A stretch of 64,000 nt of DNA from Bacillus zhangzhouensis (GCF_000715205.1 NZ_JOTP01000009.1:1-64000), one strand, 5' to 3'. Shown: positions 40,473-51,751, counted from the stretch's first letter. Notes: generated by a model not told the origin, from the sequence alone. Translations and numbers: made by a program.

Positions 40473-41408
40473 ATGCGTACAATTAAAGTAGGTTCTAGAC
40501 GAAGTAAGCTTGCAATTACACAAACAAAATGGGTCATTCAAAAGCTGTCTGAACTAAACCCTTCTTATTCTTTCGAAATAAAAGAAATTGTGACGAAGGG
40601 TGATCAAATTTTAGATGTGACCTTATCAAAGGTTGGCGGAAAAGGACTGTTTGTCAAAGAGATTGAACAGGCAATGATGAATCATGACATTGATATGGCG
40701 GTGCACAGCATGAAAGATATGCCGGCCGCTCTTCCGGAAGGTTTAGTCATTGGCTGTATTCCTGAGCGTGAAGATGTGCGGGACGCACTTATTTCGAAGG
40801 ATCATCTCCGTCTTCATGAACTGCCAAAGGGAGCCATTGTGGGAACGAGCAGCTTACGGCGTAGTGCCCAGCTTCTTCAGGAGAGACCAGATCTTGAAAT
40901 TAAATGGATTCGAGGAAACATTGACACAAGACTTGAGAAGCTGAAAAATGAAGAATATGATGCCATTATTCTAGCTGCTGCCGGCCTGTCCAGAATGGGA
41001 TGGAGCAAAGAGGTCGTGTCGGAATTTTTATCTCCAGATACTTGCCTGCCCGCCGTTGGACAAGGCGCGCTCTCGATCGAATGCCGCGGAGATGATGAAG
41101 AGCTATTGCAGCTCCTTGCTCAATTTACGAATGAATATACGAAGAAAACAGTACTCGCTGAAAGAGCCTTTCTCAAGCAAATGGATGGCAGTTGCCAAGT
41201 GCCGATCGCTGGTTACGCGACAATGAATGAGCGTGATGAAATTGAACTGACGGGTCTTGTGGCATCTGCTGACGGGCACACGATTTTTCGAGAAACCGTA
41301 ACAGGCACTGACCCTGAAGCAATTGGTAAAGCGTGCGCGAAGCAGATGGCTGATAAGGGAGCAAAGGATTTGATCGACAAGGTGAAAAAGGATCTGTCCT
41401 CCCAATGA
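40473..41408 (+). CDS. hemC: porphobilinogen deaminase
   Basis: 311 residues. It polymerises four porphobilinogens into hydroxymethylbilane. Seen: [12 protein letters not shown] (about 7-18), KGLFVKEIE, the catalytic Asp in VHSMKDMP (near 82), [14 protein letters not shown], and the dipyrromethane cofactor Cys in MDGSCQVP (near 241). GGGAGGAAG precedes the ATG. It overlaps hemD by 4 bp. Confidence 0.97.
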   Translation: MRTIKVGSRRSKLAITQTKWVIQKLSELNPSYSFEIKEIVTKGDQILDVTLSKVGGKGLFVKEIEQAMMNHDIDMAVHSMKDMPAALPEGLVIGCIPEREDVRDALISKDHLRLHELPKGAIVGTSSLRRSAQLLQERPDLEIKWIRGNIDTRLEKLKNEEYDAIILAAAGLSRMGWSKEVVSEFLSPDTCLPAVGQGALSIECRGDDEELLQLLAQFTNEYTKKTVLAERAFLKQMDGSCQVPIAGYATMNERDEIELTGLVASADGHTIFRETVTGTDPEAIGKACAKQMADKGAKDLIDKVKKDLSSQ

Positions 41409-42196
41409 CCATAGCCAAATCGCTTCACGGGCAGACGGTGCTTGTCACTCGAAATGAACGTCAAGCGGGTGTGTTTCAGCAGAAAATTGAAGCGCTGAAC
41501 GGCCATGCTGTTTTAACTTCTCTTATCAGGTTTGAGCCTACGCTCACACAAGAAAAAGCGAAGGCATTTTTAAAAGACTTAGAAGTAAGCCATTGGCTTG
41601 TTTTCACGAGTGTAAATGGTGCGTCTTTTTTTCTCAGTTATATAGAGGAGCATCATTTACATCAGAGCTTATCCCACTTGAAAGTGGCTGCTGTAGGTGA
41701 GAAAACATCTGCCTATCTTGAGCAGCATGGCTTCAAGGTTGATGTGGTCCCAGAACGATTTATAGCGGAAGAGCTGGCAGATGCCTTACTTGACCATGTG
41801 CTCCCGGGAGAGCGTGTATTTGTAGCAAAAGGCCACTTGTCACGAGATGTGGTGAAACAAACCCTCGTTCCACTTGGCATAGAAGTAAAGGAATGGATTT
41901 TATATGAAACAGTCAAGGATGAGGAGGGAATTGCCGCCCTCAAATCGGCAATGATGGAGCAATCATTTGATTTTATTACATTTACGAGCTCATCCACTGT
42001 TCATTCATTTATGCATGCCATGGAAGCAGATGCATCTAGGTTAGCTGCATCTGACACATGTTTTGTGACGATAGGTCCTCTTACAAAAGAGGCACTGATT
42101 CAATACGGGATTTCGTCTGAAACCCCAGATACTTATACGGTAGATGGGATGCTTGATTTGATGTGCCGTCTATCTGAAAGGAAGTTGAACCAATGA
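41405..42196 (+). CDS. hemD: uroporphyrinogen-III synthase
   Basis: 263 residues, two-domain HemD fold. The family varies in sequence; recognisable are [13 protein letters not shown] (about 60-72), [34 protein letters not shown] and TIGPLTKEA. It closes and inverts the D ring of hydroxymethylbilane. ATG overlaps the hemC stop (ATGA) and the 3' end overlaps hemB by 4 bp. Confidence 0.95.
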   Translation: MTIAKSLHGQTVLVTRNERQAGVFQQKIEALNGHAVLTSLIRFEPTLTQEKAKAFLKDLEVSHWLVFTSVNGASFFLSYIEEHHLHQSLSHLKVAAVGEKTSAYLEQHGFKVDVVPERFIAEELADALLDHVLPGERVFVAKGHLSRDVVKQTLVPLGIEVKEWILYETVKDEEGIAALKSAMMEQSFDFITFTSSSTVHSFMHAMEADASRLAASDTCFVTIGPLTKEALIQYGISSETPDTYTVDGMLDLMCRLSERKLNQ

Positions 42197-43164
42197 TGAA
42201 ATTTAATAGACACCGTAGATTGCGTACAAGCGCAGGAATGAGAGAACTAGTCAGAGAAACATTTTTAAGACCATCTGATTTCATTTATCCGATCTTTTTT
42301 GTAGAGGGAGAAAATGTCCGGAAAGAAGTGCCTTCAATGCCGGGTGTATATCACATTTCGGTGGATCTTGTGAAAGAAGAAGTCCAAGAACTTGTTGATC
42401 TTGGCATTAAATCCGTCATTGTATTTGGTGTACCAGATCATAAAGATCATGTGGGTAGTGAGGCGTATCACGATCATGGCATTGTTCAAAGAGCAACGCT
42501 TGAGATCAAAAAGCATTTCCCTGAGCTTGTTGTTATTGCAGATACTTGCTTATGCCAATATACAGATCATGGACATTGCGGAATCGTTGAAGATGGTGAA
42601 ATTTTAAATGATGAATCTCTTCAGCTTTTAGCAAAAACAGCTGTTAGCCAAGCGCGTGCAGGTGCAGATATCATCGCTCCTTCAAACATGATGGATGGCT
42701 TTGTTATCGCAATCCGTGAGGCACTTGATGAAGCTGGTTTTATTCATGTGCCTGTGATGTCTTATGCCGTGAAATACGCAAGTGCTTTTTACGGTCCGTT
42801 TCGTGATGCAGCGCATAGTACACCACAGTTTGGAGATCGTAAAACGTATCAAATGGACCCTGCAAACCGTTTAGAGGCACTGAGAGAAGCGCAATCTGAT
42901 GTCGAAGAGGGGGCTGACTTCCTGATTGTCAAACCATCTCTCTCTTATTTAGATATTATGCGTGATGTGAAAAATGAATTTACACTACCTGTTGTCGCTT
43001 ACAATGTAAGCGGAGAGTATGCAATGGTCAAAGCCGCAGCTCAAAATGGCTGGATTTCTGAAAAAGAGCTTGTACTTGAAATGTTGACAAGCATGAAACG
43101 AGCAGGGGCAGAGTTAATCATTACGTATCATGCAAAAGATGCGGCAAAATGGCTCTCAGAATAA
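42193..43164 (+). CDS. hemB: delta-aminolevulinic acid dehydratase (porphobilinogen synthase)
   Basis: 323 residues. The zinc-binding cysteines are in [14 protein letters not shown] (about 118-131). Schiff-base lysines are in [19 protein letters not shown] and [12 protein letters not shown]. It condenses two aminolevulinates to porphobilinogen. GAAAGGAAG lies before the ATG ATG pair. Confidence 0.98.
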   Translation: MMKFNRHRRLRTSAGMRELVRETFLRPSDFIYPIFFVEGENVRKEVPSMPGVYHISVDLVKEEVQELVDLGIKSVIVFGVPDHKDHVGSEAYHDHGIVQRATLEIKKHFPELVVIADTCLCQYTDHGHCGIVEDGEILNDESLQLLAKTAVSQARAGADIIAPSNMMDGFVIAIREALDEAGFIHVPVMSYAVKYASAFYGPFRDAAHSTPQFGDRKTYQMDPANRLEALREAQSDVEEGADFLIVKPSLSYLDIMRDVKNEFTLPVVAYNVSGEYAMVKAAAQNGWISEKELVLEMLTSMKRAGAELIITYHAKDAAKWLSE

Positions 43165-43191
43165 AGAACGGATAGACAGGAGGACGTTGAA

Positions 43192-44484
43192 ATGGGACGT
43201 AGCTATGAAAAATCTAAGCAAGCATTTGAAGAAGCGCAGCATTTAATGCCTGGTGGTGTTAACAGCCCAGTACGTGCATTTAAATCAGTCAACACAGACC
43301 CGATTTTTATGGAACGAGGCAAAGGTGCAAAGATATACGATATTGATGGAAATGAATACATCGATTATGTCTTATCATGGGGACCGCTCATTTTAGGACA
43401 TACGAATGACCGTGTTGTCGAAAGTATTCAGCGAGTAGCTGAATATGGTACAAGCTTTGGTGCTTCTACTTTAGTTGAAAATGAATTAGCTAAACTTGTA
43501 TCAGAACGAGTTCCTTCTATTGAAGTCATTCGGATGGTCAGCTCTGGAACAGAGGCGACAATGAGTGCACTTCGTCTAGCACGCGGTTTTACAGGCAGAA
43601 ATAAAATTGTGAAATTTGAAGGTTGCTATCATGGCCATGGTGATTCTTTACTGATTAAAGCGGGTTCAGGTGTGGCGACACTTGGGCTTCCAGATAGTCC
43701 TGGTGTTCCTGAAGGTACTGCAAGCAATACGATCACAGTTCCATACAATGATTTAGAAAGCATTCAAGTCGCTTTTCAAGAATTTGGAGACGATATCGCA
43801 GGTGTCATTGTAGAACCGGTAGCAGGAAATATGGGCGTTGTTCCTCCGCAAGAAGGTTTCTTGCAAGGACTGAGAGACATCACTGAGCAATACGGATCTT
43901 TACTCATTTTTGATGAGGTCATGACAGGTTTCCGTGTGGATTATCACTGCGCGCAAGGCTATTTTGGCATCACACCTGATCTGACGTGCCTTGGTAAAGT
44001 CATTGGAGGCGGTCTCCCGGTCGGCGCTTATGGCGGAAGAGCGGATATTATGAGACAAATTGCGCCAAGTGGTCCGATCTATCAAGCAGGGACGTTATCT
44101 GGTAACCCTCTTGCGATGACAGCAGGTCTCGAAACATTAAAACAGCTGACACCTGAGTCTTATGAAGAGTTTAGACGAAAAGGGGATCGACTGGAAGAAG
44201 GAATTTCGAAAGCAGCGAAAGCACATGGTATTCCATTAACGTTTAACCGTGCGGGTTCCATGATCGGATTCTTCTTTACAAATGAACAAGTCATCAATTA
44301 TGACAAAGCGAAAACAGCTGATCTTGATTTATTCGCTGAATTTTACAAGGAAATGGCTGACCACGGCATCTTCCTTCCACCTTCTCAATTCGAAGGATTG
44401 TTCCTATCAACTGCTCATACGGATGAAGACATCGAATATACGATTGAGACAGTGGAAAAAGTTTTTCAAAAACTACGTCGATAA
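43192..44484 (+). CDS. hemL: glutamate-1-semialdehyde 2,1-aminomutase
   Basis: 430-residue class III PLP enzyme. Seen: [27 protein letters not shown] (PLP phosphate), [21 protein letters not shown], the PLP lysine in [16 protein letters not shown] (near 268), and [13 protein letters not shown]. It isomerises glutamate-1-semialdehyde to aminolevulinate. GGAGGACG precedes the ATG. It is the last gene of hemAXCDBL. Confidence 0.98.
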   Translation: MGRSYEKSKQAFEEAQHLMPGGVNSPVRAFKSVNTDPIFMERGKGAKIYDIDGNEYIDYVLSWGPLILGHTNDRVVESIQRVAEYGTSFGASTLVENELAKLVSERVPSIEVIRMVSSGTEATMSALRLARGFTGRNKIVKFEGCYHGHGDSLLIKAGSGVATLGLPDSPGVPEGTASNTITVPYNDLESIQVAFQEFGDDIAGVIVEPVAGNMGVVPPQEGFLQGLRDITEQYGSLLIFDEVMTGFRVDYHCAQGYFGITPDLTCLGKVIGGGLPVGAYGGRADIMRQIAPSGPIYQAGTLSGNPLAMTAGLETLKQLTPESYEEFRRKGDRLEEGISKAAKAHGIPLTFNRAGSMIGFFFTNEQVINYDKAKTADLDLFAEFYKEMADHGIFLPPSQFEGLFLSTAHTDEDIEYTIETVEKVFQKLRR

Positions 44485-44487
44485 ACA

Positions 44488-44519
44488 GAAGCCGATATGG
44501 AGACATATCGGCTTTTTTG
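44488..44519 (+). terminator. hem operon terminator
   Basis: AGCCGATATG and CATATCGGCT form a 10-bp stem followed by T6. Confidence 0.9.
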
Positions 44520-44535
44520 CGTTGGAGAAAACCAA

Positions 44536-44564
44536 TCATATTTTCACCGCCTCTCACATACACC
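44536..44564 (+). promoter_or_regulatory. sigma-E promoter of spoVID
   Basis: TCATATT (44536-44542) fits the sigma-E -35 (KMATATT) exactly, and CATACACC (44557-44564) fits the -10 (CATACAnT) in all but the last base; spacing is 14 bp. SpoVID is an early mother-cell gene. Confidence 0.75.
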
Positions 44565-44617
44565 TGTATTGACATCTAATTTTATTTTGAAGGATTAGAT
44601 GAAAGGAGGACACCGAC

Positions 44618-45838
44618 TTGTCTCAAAACAATCGATTACAGTTTTCGGTAGAAGAATCCATTTATTTCAAAAACGGACAGGAAGTCAGTGAGCTACTGTC
44701 AATTTCTCTCGATCCTGACATTCTCGTTCAAGAAGTGAATGATTATGTTTCCATTAGAGGTTCACTCGAGCTAACAGGAGAATACAACATAAATCAAGAG
44801 GAGCGATTGGGTGAATCCAGTTCCTATGCATCATACAGGCAAGCTGATGAGGTGAAGGTAAGAGAGGACGGAACAGCAGAGCTTCTGCATCAATTTCCAG
44901 TGGATATCACCATCCCTAAAAACAAAATCAATCATTTAAATGATGTGTTTGTGTTTATTGATGCGTTTGATTACCAGCTCACAGAAAGCCGTTTGCTCAC
45001 CATTCAGGCTGATCTAGCGATTGAGGGTCTGTTAGATGAAGAAACGCCTCAAGTGCCTGTAGAGGAGCCCTATGAATTTGTGCAACGTACTGAAGAGGAA
45101 TATGGCGATGTGACCTATGAATATCAGGCGCAGCCGGAGCATGAGGAACAAGAAGAGCTGCAAGACAATGAACGTCAGGACTATGAAGAACAGGCTGCAA
45201 TACAAATTGACGACGCACGCACCGAGCAAGAAGATGATGAAGAAATGGAAGAATTGAAAGAACCGGAGGACCAAGAAGAAACAATGGCACTTGGTTATCG
45301 CTCCTTCCCTGAAGCTCAGGTGCAAGAGCCACCATTTTTTGAACCGCCTAAGCTATTAGAAGAAGAGGAGCGAGATGAGGCGTTCTTTGAGGTGGAAGTG
45401 AGAAAAGACCCTGAAGCAGCCGAAGAGCAAGAAGAAACGGTTCCAGCGTATCCGGCATTTGAACCACCTGCTTATCATATGGAACCGGTGCAGGAAGAGC
45501 GGGATGACACTTATCAAATCGAGCGATTATATGAACGGGAAGCACCAAAGGTGTATGAGTCTGCTCAAGAAGCGGAGGAGCCTGAAAATGACGTGAGGGA
45601 AACGTCTGGCAGTGAGAATTCTCTTTATTTAACGAAGCTGTTCGCTAAGCAGGAGGAGGAAGATTTTTCTCGCATGAAAATTTGTATAGTTCAGCAAGAA
45701 GATACGGTCGATCGTATTTGTGAGCGATATCAGTTGAATGTGCAGCAGCTCCTTCGAACGAACTCATTATCGGTTGATGCGGAGCTTGAAGAAGGGCAGA
45801 TCCTTTATATTCCTGAATATCAAAAAAGCAACGCATAG
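44618..45838 (+). CDS. spoVID: spore coat assembly protein SpoVID
   Basis: 406 residues, shorter than the roughly 575 of B. subtilis. The N-terminal domain (about 1-130, QFSVEESIYFKNGQEVSELL) directs coat encasement. The middle (about 145-340) is very rich in Glu/Gln/Asp/Pro and is the part that has shrunk. A LysM domain closes the protein (about 353-400: VQQEDTVDRICERYQLNVQQ, then LYIPEY). It links SpoIVA to SafA and the outer coat. TTG start after AAAGGAGG. Confidence 0.92.
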   Translation: MSQNNRLQFSVEESIYFKNGQEVSELLSISLDPDILVQEVNDYVSIRGSLELTGEYNINQEERLGESSSYASYRQADEVKVREDGTAELLHQFPVDITIPKNKINHLNDVFVFIDAFDYQLTESRLLTIQADLAIEGLLDEETPQVPVEEPYEFVQRTEEEYGDVTYEYQAQPEHEEQEELQDNERQDYEEQAAIQIDDARTEQEDDEEMEELKEPEDQEETMALGYRSFPEAQVQEPPFFEPPKLLEEEERDEAFFEVEVRKDPEAAEEQEETVPAYPAFEPPAYHMEPVQEERDDTYQIERLYEREAPKVYESAQEAEEPENDVRETSGSENSLYLTKLFAKQEEEDFSRMKICIVQQEDTVDRICERYQLNVQQLLRTNSLSVDAELEEGQILYIPEYQKSNA

Positions 45839-45869
45839 CAAGCGATGACCGACCGAGAAAATGTGGTGA

Positions 45870-46907
45870 ATGAACGTGGATGAAATCCAATCTGTCCTAT
45901 ATGAATATGGGCTTGAGGCTGAATACATTGAACCTGTTAGTCCTGCTGTCGTCAAGGTGTATACAAAGCAGGGCGTCTTTGCCCTAAAGAGAGTGAAAGC
46001 AAATCGACAAATGCAGTTTACAGAACAAATGCTTGAACTAGAATCAAAAGGTTATCGCTCCTTTGTGCCGATTTATCGGACGAAGAGCGGTTCCTTTTTC
46101 TCAAGTCATCGGGAAAGCCAGTACGCATATTATCTCATGCCATGGCTGACGAATGAAAAGCGAGAAGAGCAGGACGATAAACATGAATATTTATTTCAAG
46201 AGATTGCAAGACTCCATAAACGAACTGAAGTGATGATGGACATCACAGAGCGAGAAATTGAAGCCCATTACACACAAATCAAGACCAAATGGGAAACAGA
46301 GAAAGACATGTATGAACGATTCATAGAGCGGGCAGAGCAAACGTGGTATATGTCGCCATTTGAGCTGGCCGCTGCTATGTATTTTTCAGAAGCTATGTCT
46401 GCCAGTGAATTTGCGCTTGAACGATTAGAGGATTGGCATGAGGAAATGAAAGAACAAGAGACAACACGTGTTGTGTTAAATCATGGGCAGCTGTCGATCC
46501 ATCACTTTTTGTATAATGATGTAGGCACAGGACATTTCACCAACTTTGAGCGGTCCAAAAAGGCCGCCCCCATTTATGACCTTCTGACCTTTTACTTTCG
46601 GACATTCAAAACCTATCCTACGTCTTGTCCTGAATGCACTTCCTTGTTTTATATGTATCAAAAGGGGAATCCTCTTCGGGAGGAAGAGCTTCATTTGTTT
46701 TTAAGCTACCTCGCTTATCCGCAAGGTCTGTTTGATATGGTGAAAGCCTATGAAGCAGGCAGGCAGGATGAGATGGAAAGCTGCCAGCAGCTGTTAAGAG
46801 CGTATTGGCAAATGAAAAATTCAGAGCCGACGGTCATGAAGATTCACGAGATTGAGCAGGCTAGACGCCTTGAAGAAGAGCAAAATGCCTCGTCATCAGC
46901 AGAATGA
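45870..46907 (+). CDS. ysxE: spore coat protein YsxE (CotS/kinase-like fold)
   Basis: 345 residues related to the CotS/YutH aminoglycoside-phosphotransferase-like coat proteins. Seen: an N-lobe with VKVYTKQGVFALKRV (Lys position kept), and a degenerate catalytic loop LNHGQLSIHHFLYND in place of the usual HGDLH..N. It is probably not an active kinase. It follows spoVID by 31 bp and is likely expressed from the same sigma-E promoter. Confidence 0.9.
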   Translation: MNVDEIQSVLYEYGLEAEYIEPVSPAVVKVYTKQGVFALKRVKANRQMQFTEQMLELESKGYRSFVPIYRTKSGSFFSSHRESQYAYYLMPWLTNEKREEQDDKHEYLFQEIARLHKRTEVMMDITEREIEAHYTQIKTKWETEKDMYERFIERAEQTWYMSPFELAAAMYFSEAMSASEFALERLEDWHEEMKEQETTRVVLNHGQLSIHHFLYNDVGTGHFTNFERSKKAAPIYDLLTFYFRTFKTYPTSCPECTSLFYMYQKGNPLREEELHLFLSYLAYPQGLFDMVKAYEAGRQDEMESCQQLLRAYWQMKNSEPTVMKIHEIEQARRLEEEQNASSSAE

Positions 46908-46915
46908 CGAGGTGA
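46886..46915 (+). terminator. ysxE terminator, weak
   Basis: CCTCGTCAT and ATGACGAGG form a 9-bp stem overlapping the ysxE stop. The following TGATTTTG is only moderately T-rich. Confidence 0.55.
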
Positions 46916-46974
46916 TTTTGTGTTGGCTTTATGATTTCTCTGTAAAGGAAGGACCGATACATAAGCGTGAGTTT

Positions 46975-47163
46975 TTAAAACCAATCAAGGTGAAAGGCAC
47001 AGGCGAGAAAAATAAGAATACCTAGGATGAGGACGTCAAATGTTGTGGGGAAAATGATCGTGCGAAACCCTTGAAATATGGCGATCGGGAGAACGACTTG
47101 GGAGGCAACTGCCCGAATTTGTCTAAGCCAGGGGGGAAGTGTGTAAGGATTGATCTTCTTCAA
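46975..47163 (-). CDS. small membrane protein, YszA-like
   Basis: 62 residues with Pro-rich NPYTLPPWLRQ at the start and two hydrophobic helices (about 20-37 and 42-60). GAAGGAGGGCG on the minus strand is a strong ribosome site. A small gene lies at the same place, between ysxE and valS, in B. subtilis (yszA as I recall). The function is unknown. Confidence 0.65.
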   Translation of the reverse strand: MKKINPYTLPPWLRQIRAVASQVVLPIAIFQGFRTIIFPTTFDVLILGILIFLACAFHLDWF

Positions 47164-47265
47164 AATAAAACGCCCTCCTTCTTCATTTTGTTATTATCAT
47201 ATGGGCAATAAGGTGAAGGGTGCCTGCCCAATTTGTATAAAGCAGAAGAAAAGCGGAAAAGATGA

Positions 47266-47295
47266 TTGACGAAAACAAAAGGCATTTAGTAATAT
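47266..47295 (+). promoter_or_regulatory. valS promoter
   Basis: TTGACG (47266-47271) and TAATAT (47290-47295) with 18 bp between, just before the T-box leader. Confidence 0.6.
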
Positions 47296-47299
47296 TAAT

Positions 47300-47586
47300 A
47301 AAAGATGAGTATGTGCTGATGAACGTGATATATCGTAAGCGTGGATCAGGAAGAGTACGAGCAAGACCCTAAAGAGAGGGAAACCACTAGCTGAAAGGTT
47401 TCCTAGGATGTGCTTGTTTGGAAGGTCGCCTGTGAGCTTAATTTCTTGAATGAACAAGTAGAGAAATTCGGGAGAACCCCGTTATCCTTTAGAGTGTACG
47501 GGACACGTGTATGTGTCCTGTGAAAAAAGGTGGTACCGCGAAAAAGCTTTTTCGTCCTTTTATAAGGATGGAAAGGCTTTTTTATG
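47300..47586 (+). ncRNA. T-box leader of valS (valine)
   Basis: T-box riboswitch. The stem I region runs about 47300-47430. The probable specifier is GTC (Val) within GAAGGTCGCC near 47425. The T-box sequence AAGGTGGTACCGCG is at 47527-47540. The terminator pairs AAAAAGCTTTTTCGTCC with GGATGGAAAGGCTTTTT (47541-47583). Uncharged tRNA-Val should relieve termination. Confidence 0.93.
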
Positions 47587-47619
47587 TTTCATCAGCCGAA
47601 AAAATGTGGAGGTACACAA

Positions 47620-50262
47620 ATGGAAACAAATAATCAAGAAATGCCAACAAAGTACGATCCAAATGCGATTGAAAAAGACCGCTATACGTACTGGCTTGAA
47701 GGAAAATTCTTCGAAGCGCAAAATGACAAAACGAAAGATCCATATACAGTCGTCATTCCTCCACCAAACGTGACAGGGAAATTGCATCTTGGGCATGCAT
47801 GGGATTCAACACTTCAAGACATCGTGACGCGCATGAAACGAATGCAGGGCTATGATGTTCTATGGCTCCCAGGAATGGACCATGCCGGTATTGCTACTCA
47901 AGCAAAGGTAGAAGCAAAACTTCGTGAAGAAGGCGTGAGCCGTTATGACCTTGGACGCGAAAAGTTTGTGGAAGAAACGTGGAAGTGGAAAGAAGAATAT
48001 GCGGATTTTATTCGCAGTCAGTGGGCGAAAATGGGCCTTGGTCTAGATTACTCGCGTGAACGTTTTACATTAGATGAGGGTCTGAATAAAGCTGTTCGTC
48101 AAGTGTTTGTCCAATTATATGAAAAAGGGCTTATCTATCGCGGAGAGTACATCATTAACTGGGATCCAGCGACAAAGACTGCACTTTCTGATATTGAAGT
48201 GATTTATAAGGATGTTCAAGGTGCGTTTTATCACTTGAGATATCCGCTGGCAGATGGAACAGGTTCAATTGAAATTGCGACAACAAGACCTGAAACAATG
48301 CTTGGAGATACGGCAGTAGCTGTGCATCCTGAAGACGAACGCTATCAGCATTTGATTGGCAAAACAGTTATTTTACCAATTACAGGACGTGAGATCCCAA
48401 TCGTCGGTGATGACTATGTCGATATGGAGTTTGGTTCAGGGGCTGTGAAAATTACACCTGCTCATGACCCGAATGATTTTGAGCTTGGAAACCGCCATGA
48501 GCTAGAGCGAATTCTTGTCATGAATGAAGATGGCACAATGAATGCAAATGCGCTGCAATACAAAGGGATGGACCGCTTTGAATGCCGTAAACAGCTGGTG
48601 AAAGATTTACAGGAAGAAGGCATTTTGTTCAAAATTGAGGATCATATGCATTCAGTTGGTCACAGTGAGCGAAGCGGATCTGTTGTTGAACCGTACTTAT
48701 CTACCCAATGGTTTGTGAAAATGCAGCCGCTGGCGGATGAAGCCATCAACCTGCAAAAAGGTGATGACCAAGTCCAATTTGTTCCAGACCGATTCGAAAA
48801 GACATATTTACACTGGATGGAAAATATCCGTGACTGGTGTATTTCTCGCCAGCTATGGTGGGGACACCGTATCCCGGCTTGGTACCATAAAGAAACGAAA
48901 GAAGTATACGTTGGACTGGAAGCGCCAGAAGATATTGAGAACTGGGAACAAGATAACGATGTCCTTGATACATGGTTTAGTTCAGCGCTTTGGCCTTTCT
49001 CCACAATGGGCTGGCCGGATGCAGACAATGAAGACTTCAAGCGCTACTATCCAACAAACCTGCTTGTAACTGGCTATGACATCATTTTCTTCTGGGTATC
49101 TCGTATGATCTTCCAAGCTCTTGAATTCACAGGAGAAAAACCGTTCAAAGATGTTCTTATTCATGGGCTCATCCGAGATGAACAAGGGCGTAAAATGAGT
49201 AAGTCGCTTGGCAACGGAATTGATCCAATGGAGGTCATCGACAAATACGGTGCGGATTCATTAAGATATTTCTTAGCCACTGGTAGCTCACCAGGTCAGG
49301 ATCTTCGCTTTAGCTTTGAAAAGGTTGAATCCACTTGGAACTTTGCGAACAAAATTTGGAACGCATCCCGTTTTGCTTTAATGAATATGGATGGTTTAAC
49401 GTATGATGAACTTGATTTGACAGGTGAAAAATCAGTTGCTGACCAATGGATCTTGACCCGCTTAAATGAAACGATTGAAAGTGTCACACAGCTTGCTGAC
49501 AAGTATGAATTCGGTGAAGTTGGCAGACATTTATATAACTTCATTTGGGATGATTTCTGTGATTGGTACATTGAGATGGCGAAGCTTCCTCTTTATGGAG
49601 AAGATGAAGCTGCGAAGAAAACGACTCGTTCGATCCTTGCGTATGTATTAGATCAAACGATGAGACTTCTTCATCCATTTATGCCGTTCTTAACAGAAGA
49701 AATCTGGCAGCATCTTCCGCATGAAGGTGAGTCCATTACACTTGCGAAATGGCCTGAAGTGAAGCCGGAGCTTTCAAACGAACAAGCGTCTGCTGATATG
49801 AAACTGCTTGTGGAGCTCATCCGCTCTGTTCGTAACATCCGCAGTGAAGTAAACACACCAATGAGCAAACAAGTCGAGCTTTACATCAAAGCATCCACAT
49901 CTGATGTACAAGATCGTTTAGAGAAGAATCGTTCATATATTGAGCGCTTTACGAATCCAAGTGTTCTTGAGATTGGCACAGATGTCCCAGCTAGTGATAA
50001 AGCCATGACGGCTGTCATTTCTGGAGCAGAACTCATTCTACCGCTTGAAGGCTTAATCAACTTAGATGAAGAAATTGCTCGTCTGCAAAAAGAGCTTGAT
50101 AAGCTGACAAAAGAAGTAGAACGAGTACAGAAAAAGCTTGGCAACGAAGGCTTTATGAAAAAAGCGCCTGAAAGTGTCGTAGAAGAAGAGCGTGCGAAAG
50201 AACGTGATTATGTCGCAAAACGCGAAGCTGTTCAAAAGCGGATTGAAGAGCTGAAAGCATAA
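47620..50262 (+). CDS. valS: valyl-tRNA synthetase
   Basis: 880-residue class I synthetase. The HIGH motif is in [13 protein letters not shown] (about 45-57), the KMSKS motif in [10 protein letters not shown] (about 524-533), with the editing CP1 domain between ([13 protein letters not shown]). An anticodon-binding domain and a C-terminal coiled coil ([20 protein letters not shown]) end the protein. ATG 47620 is preceded by GGAGGT at 47608-47613; the longer frame from 47584 starts inside the T-box terminator and is rejected. Confidence 0.98.
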   Translation: METNNQEMPTKYDPNAIEKDRYTYWLEGKFFEAQNDKTKDPYTVVIPPPNVTGKLHLGHAWDSTLQDIVTRMKRMQGYDVLWLPGMDHAGIATQAKVEAKLREEGVSRYDLGREKFVEETWKWKEEYADFIRSQWAKMGLGLDYSRERFTLDEGLNKAVRQVFVQLYEKGLIYRGEYIINWDPATKTALSDIEVIYKDVQGAFYHLRYPLADGTGSIEIATTRPETMLGDTAVAVHPEDERYQHLIGKTVILPITGREIPIVGDDYVDMEFGSGAVKITPAHDPNDFELGNRHELERILVMNEDGTMNANALQYKGMDRFECRKQLVKDLQEEGILFKIEDHMHSVGHSERSGSVVEPYLSTQWFVKMQPLADEAINLQKGDDQVQFVPDRFEKTYLHWMENIRDWCISRQLWWGHRIPAWYHKETKEVYVGLEAPEDIENWEQDNDVLDTWFSSALWPFSTMGWPDADNEDFKRYYPTNLLVTGYDIIFFWVSRMIFQALEFTGEKPFKDVLIHGLIRDEQGRKMSKSLGNGIDPMEVIDKYGADSLRYFLATGSSPGQDLRFSFEKVESTWNFANKIWNASRFALMNMDGLTYDELDLTGEKSVADQWILTRLNETIESVTQLADKYEFGEVGRHLYNFIWDDFCDWYIEMAKLPLYGEDEAAKKTTRSILAYVLDQTMRLLHPFMPFLTEEIWQHLPHEGESITLAKWPEVKPELSNEQASADMKLLVELIRSVRNIRSEVNTPMSKQVELYIKASTSDVQDRLEKNRSYIERFTNPSVLEIGTDVPASDKAMTAVISGAELILPLEGLINLDEEIARLQKELDKLTKEVERVQKKLGNEGFMKKAPESVVEEERAKERDYVAKREAVQKRIEELKA

Positions 50263-50265
50263 TGT

Positions 50266-50304
50266 TGAAAAGACGGCTCCTAACGGAATGGAGTCGTCTT
50301 TTTT
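50266..50304 (+). terminator. valS terminator
   Basis: AAGACGGCTCC and GGAGTCGTCTT form an 11-bp stem with one G-T pair, then T6. Confidence 0.9.
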
Positions 50305-50327
50305 GAAAATTTCTTATGAAATGAGAG

Positions 50328-51635
50328 ATGACATTGTTTACAACCTATCATGAAGCCATTGAGTGGATTCATAGCAGACTGGCCTTTGGCGTAAAACCAG
50401 GTCTTGAAAGAATGAAGTGGCTAATGAACAGACTAGGCCATCCTGAACAAAAAATAAAAACGGTGCATGTTGCAGGTACAAATGGAAAAGGGTCAACCAT
50501 TGCGTTTACTCGTTCCGTTTTACAGGAAGCCGGCTATTCAGTTGGAACTTTCACCTCTCCGTTTATTTTAACGTTCAATGAACGAATCAGCGTAAATGGA
50601 GCGCCTATTCAGGATGAAGAATGGCTGAGTTTGGTGAATGAGATAAAGCCTTATGTTGATGAATTAGATGGAACAGAGCTTGGCGCAGCAACAGAATTTG
50701 AAATCATTACAGCATGTGCATTTGCTTATTTTGCCCATGTGCGCCAAGTAGACTTTGTCCTATTGGAAACAGGGCTTGGCGGAAGGCTTGATTCAACAAA
50801 TGTTGCAGTGCCGATTTTAACGTCCATTACGTCAATTGGCCATGATCATATGGCGATTTTAGGCGTCACACTTGAACAGATTGCAGCTGAAAAAGCAGGC
50901 ATTATAAAAGATGGTATTCCGATGATCACGGCAGTTCATCAACGAGAGGCACTAGCTGTCATTCAGAACACTGCAATAGAAAAGAATGCCGTATGCATCT
51001 CATTACATGATACATGTACCATTGATCAGCAGCAGCCGACAGAAACAGGTGAACGTTTCACGTTACGCACCCCAAAAAGGCAGTATCCAGAGCTTGAAAC
51101 AGGGTTAATTGGAACGCACCAAAGGCAAAATGCATCTCTTGCCGTTCTATTGATTGAATGGCTGGAGCAAGAAGGCTATATCAGTGTGACAGAAGAGCAT
51201 TTGTATAAAGGGATTCGGCAAGCAGTATGGGCTGGAAGATTTGAAAAAGTCAAAGATCATCCTCCTGTCTATCTAGACGGTGCTCATAATGAAGAGGGAA
51301 TGGACCGGTTAATCGAAACCGTACAAGCTCATTTTTCCAGTAAACAGGTGCATATATGTTTTAGTGCTTTAAAAGATAAGCCGTACAAACAAATGATTCA
51401 AAAGCTTGAAGCCATTAGTTCATCTATTCATTTTGTTTCATTTGACTTTCCAAGAGCTGAATCAGCGGAAAAGCTTTATGCTTGCAGTCATTTAGAAACA
51501 AAATCGTTTGATGATGACCCTCGTGCAGTGCTTGAATGGATTCAGAAAAAAAGCGCTGATCCTTGGGCAGTGATCCTTGTGACAGGCTCCCTTTATTTTA
51601 TTTCAGATATACGAAATCGTATTTTAGGATCATGA
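50328..51635 (+). CDS. folC: folylpolyglutamate synthase / dihydrofolate synthase
   Basis: 435-residue Mur-ligase-family enzyme adding glutamates to folates. Seen: HVAGTNGKGSTIAF (P-loop, about 46-59), TSPFILTFNERI, ETGLGGRLDSTN, TSIGHDHMAILG, GTHQRQNASLA and YLDGAHNEEGM. The ribosome site is weak (GAGAG). The stem of the valS terminator lies just upstream, so its own promoter must be in the short gap or readthrough feeds it. Confidence 0.96.
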   Translation: MTLFTTYHEAIEWIHSRLAFGVKPGLERMKWLMNRLGHPEQKIKTVHVAGTNGKGSTIAFTRSVLQEAGYSVGTFTSPFILTFNERISVNGAPIQDEEWLSLVNEIKPYVDELDGTELGAATEFEIITACAFAYFAHVRQVDFVLLETGLGGRLDSTNVAVPILTSITSIGHDHMAILGVTLEQIAAEKAGIIKDGIPMITAVHQREALAVIQNTAIEKNAVCISLHDTCTIDQQQPTETGERFTLRTPKRQYPELETGLIGTHQRQNASLAVLLIEWLEQEGYISVTEEHLYKGIRQAVWAGRFEKVKDHPPVYLDGAHNEEGMDRLIETVQAHFSSKQVHICFSALKDKPYKQMIQKLEAISSSIHFVSFDFPRAESAEKLYACSHLETKSFDDDPRAVLEWIQKKSADPWAVILVTGSLYFISDIRNRILGS

Positions 51636-51680
51636 AAAGACGCAAAAGGCTACTATGCCATTTGTGTCTTTTTTTTTGAT
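51636..51680 (+). terminator. folC terminator, imperfect
   Basis: AAGACGCAAA and TTTGTGTCTT pair with one mismatch around GGCTACTATGCCA, followed by T8. Confidence 0.7.
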
Positions 51681-51695
51681 GTGTAGAAGGGGGAT

Positions 51696-51751
51696 AAAAT
51701 CACATTTTCGCTAGGTGCTCAATGTAAATGGTGATGGTAAAATCTGATCTA
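51696..51751 (+). promoter_or_regulatory. ComK binding site upstream of comC
   Basis: AAAA-TCACA-TTTT (51696-51708) is a perfect ComK AT box. A second, degenerate box AAAA-TCTGA-TCTA (51739-51751) lies 30 bp further, close to the known 31-bp class of ComK sites. comC is a ComK target in B. subtilis. Confidence 0.75.

Noticed and set aside
44997-45335. Minus-strand frames of 97-112 codons in spoVID
   Set aside because: Antisense of the Glu-rich spacer, giving artificial Leu/Phe-rich frames without starts.
47507-47773. 88-codon frame across the valS leader
   Set aside because: It runs through the T-box terminator and into valS out of frame, and has no ribosome site.
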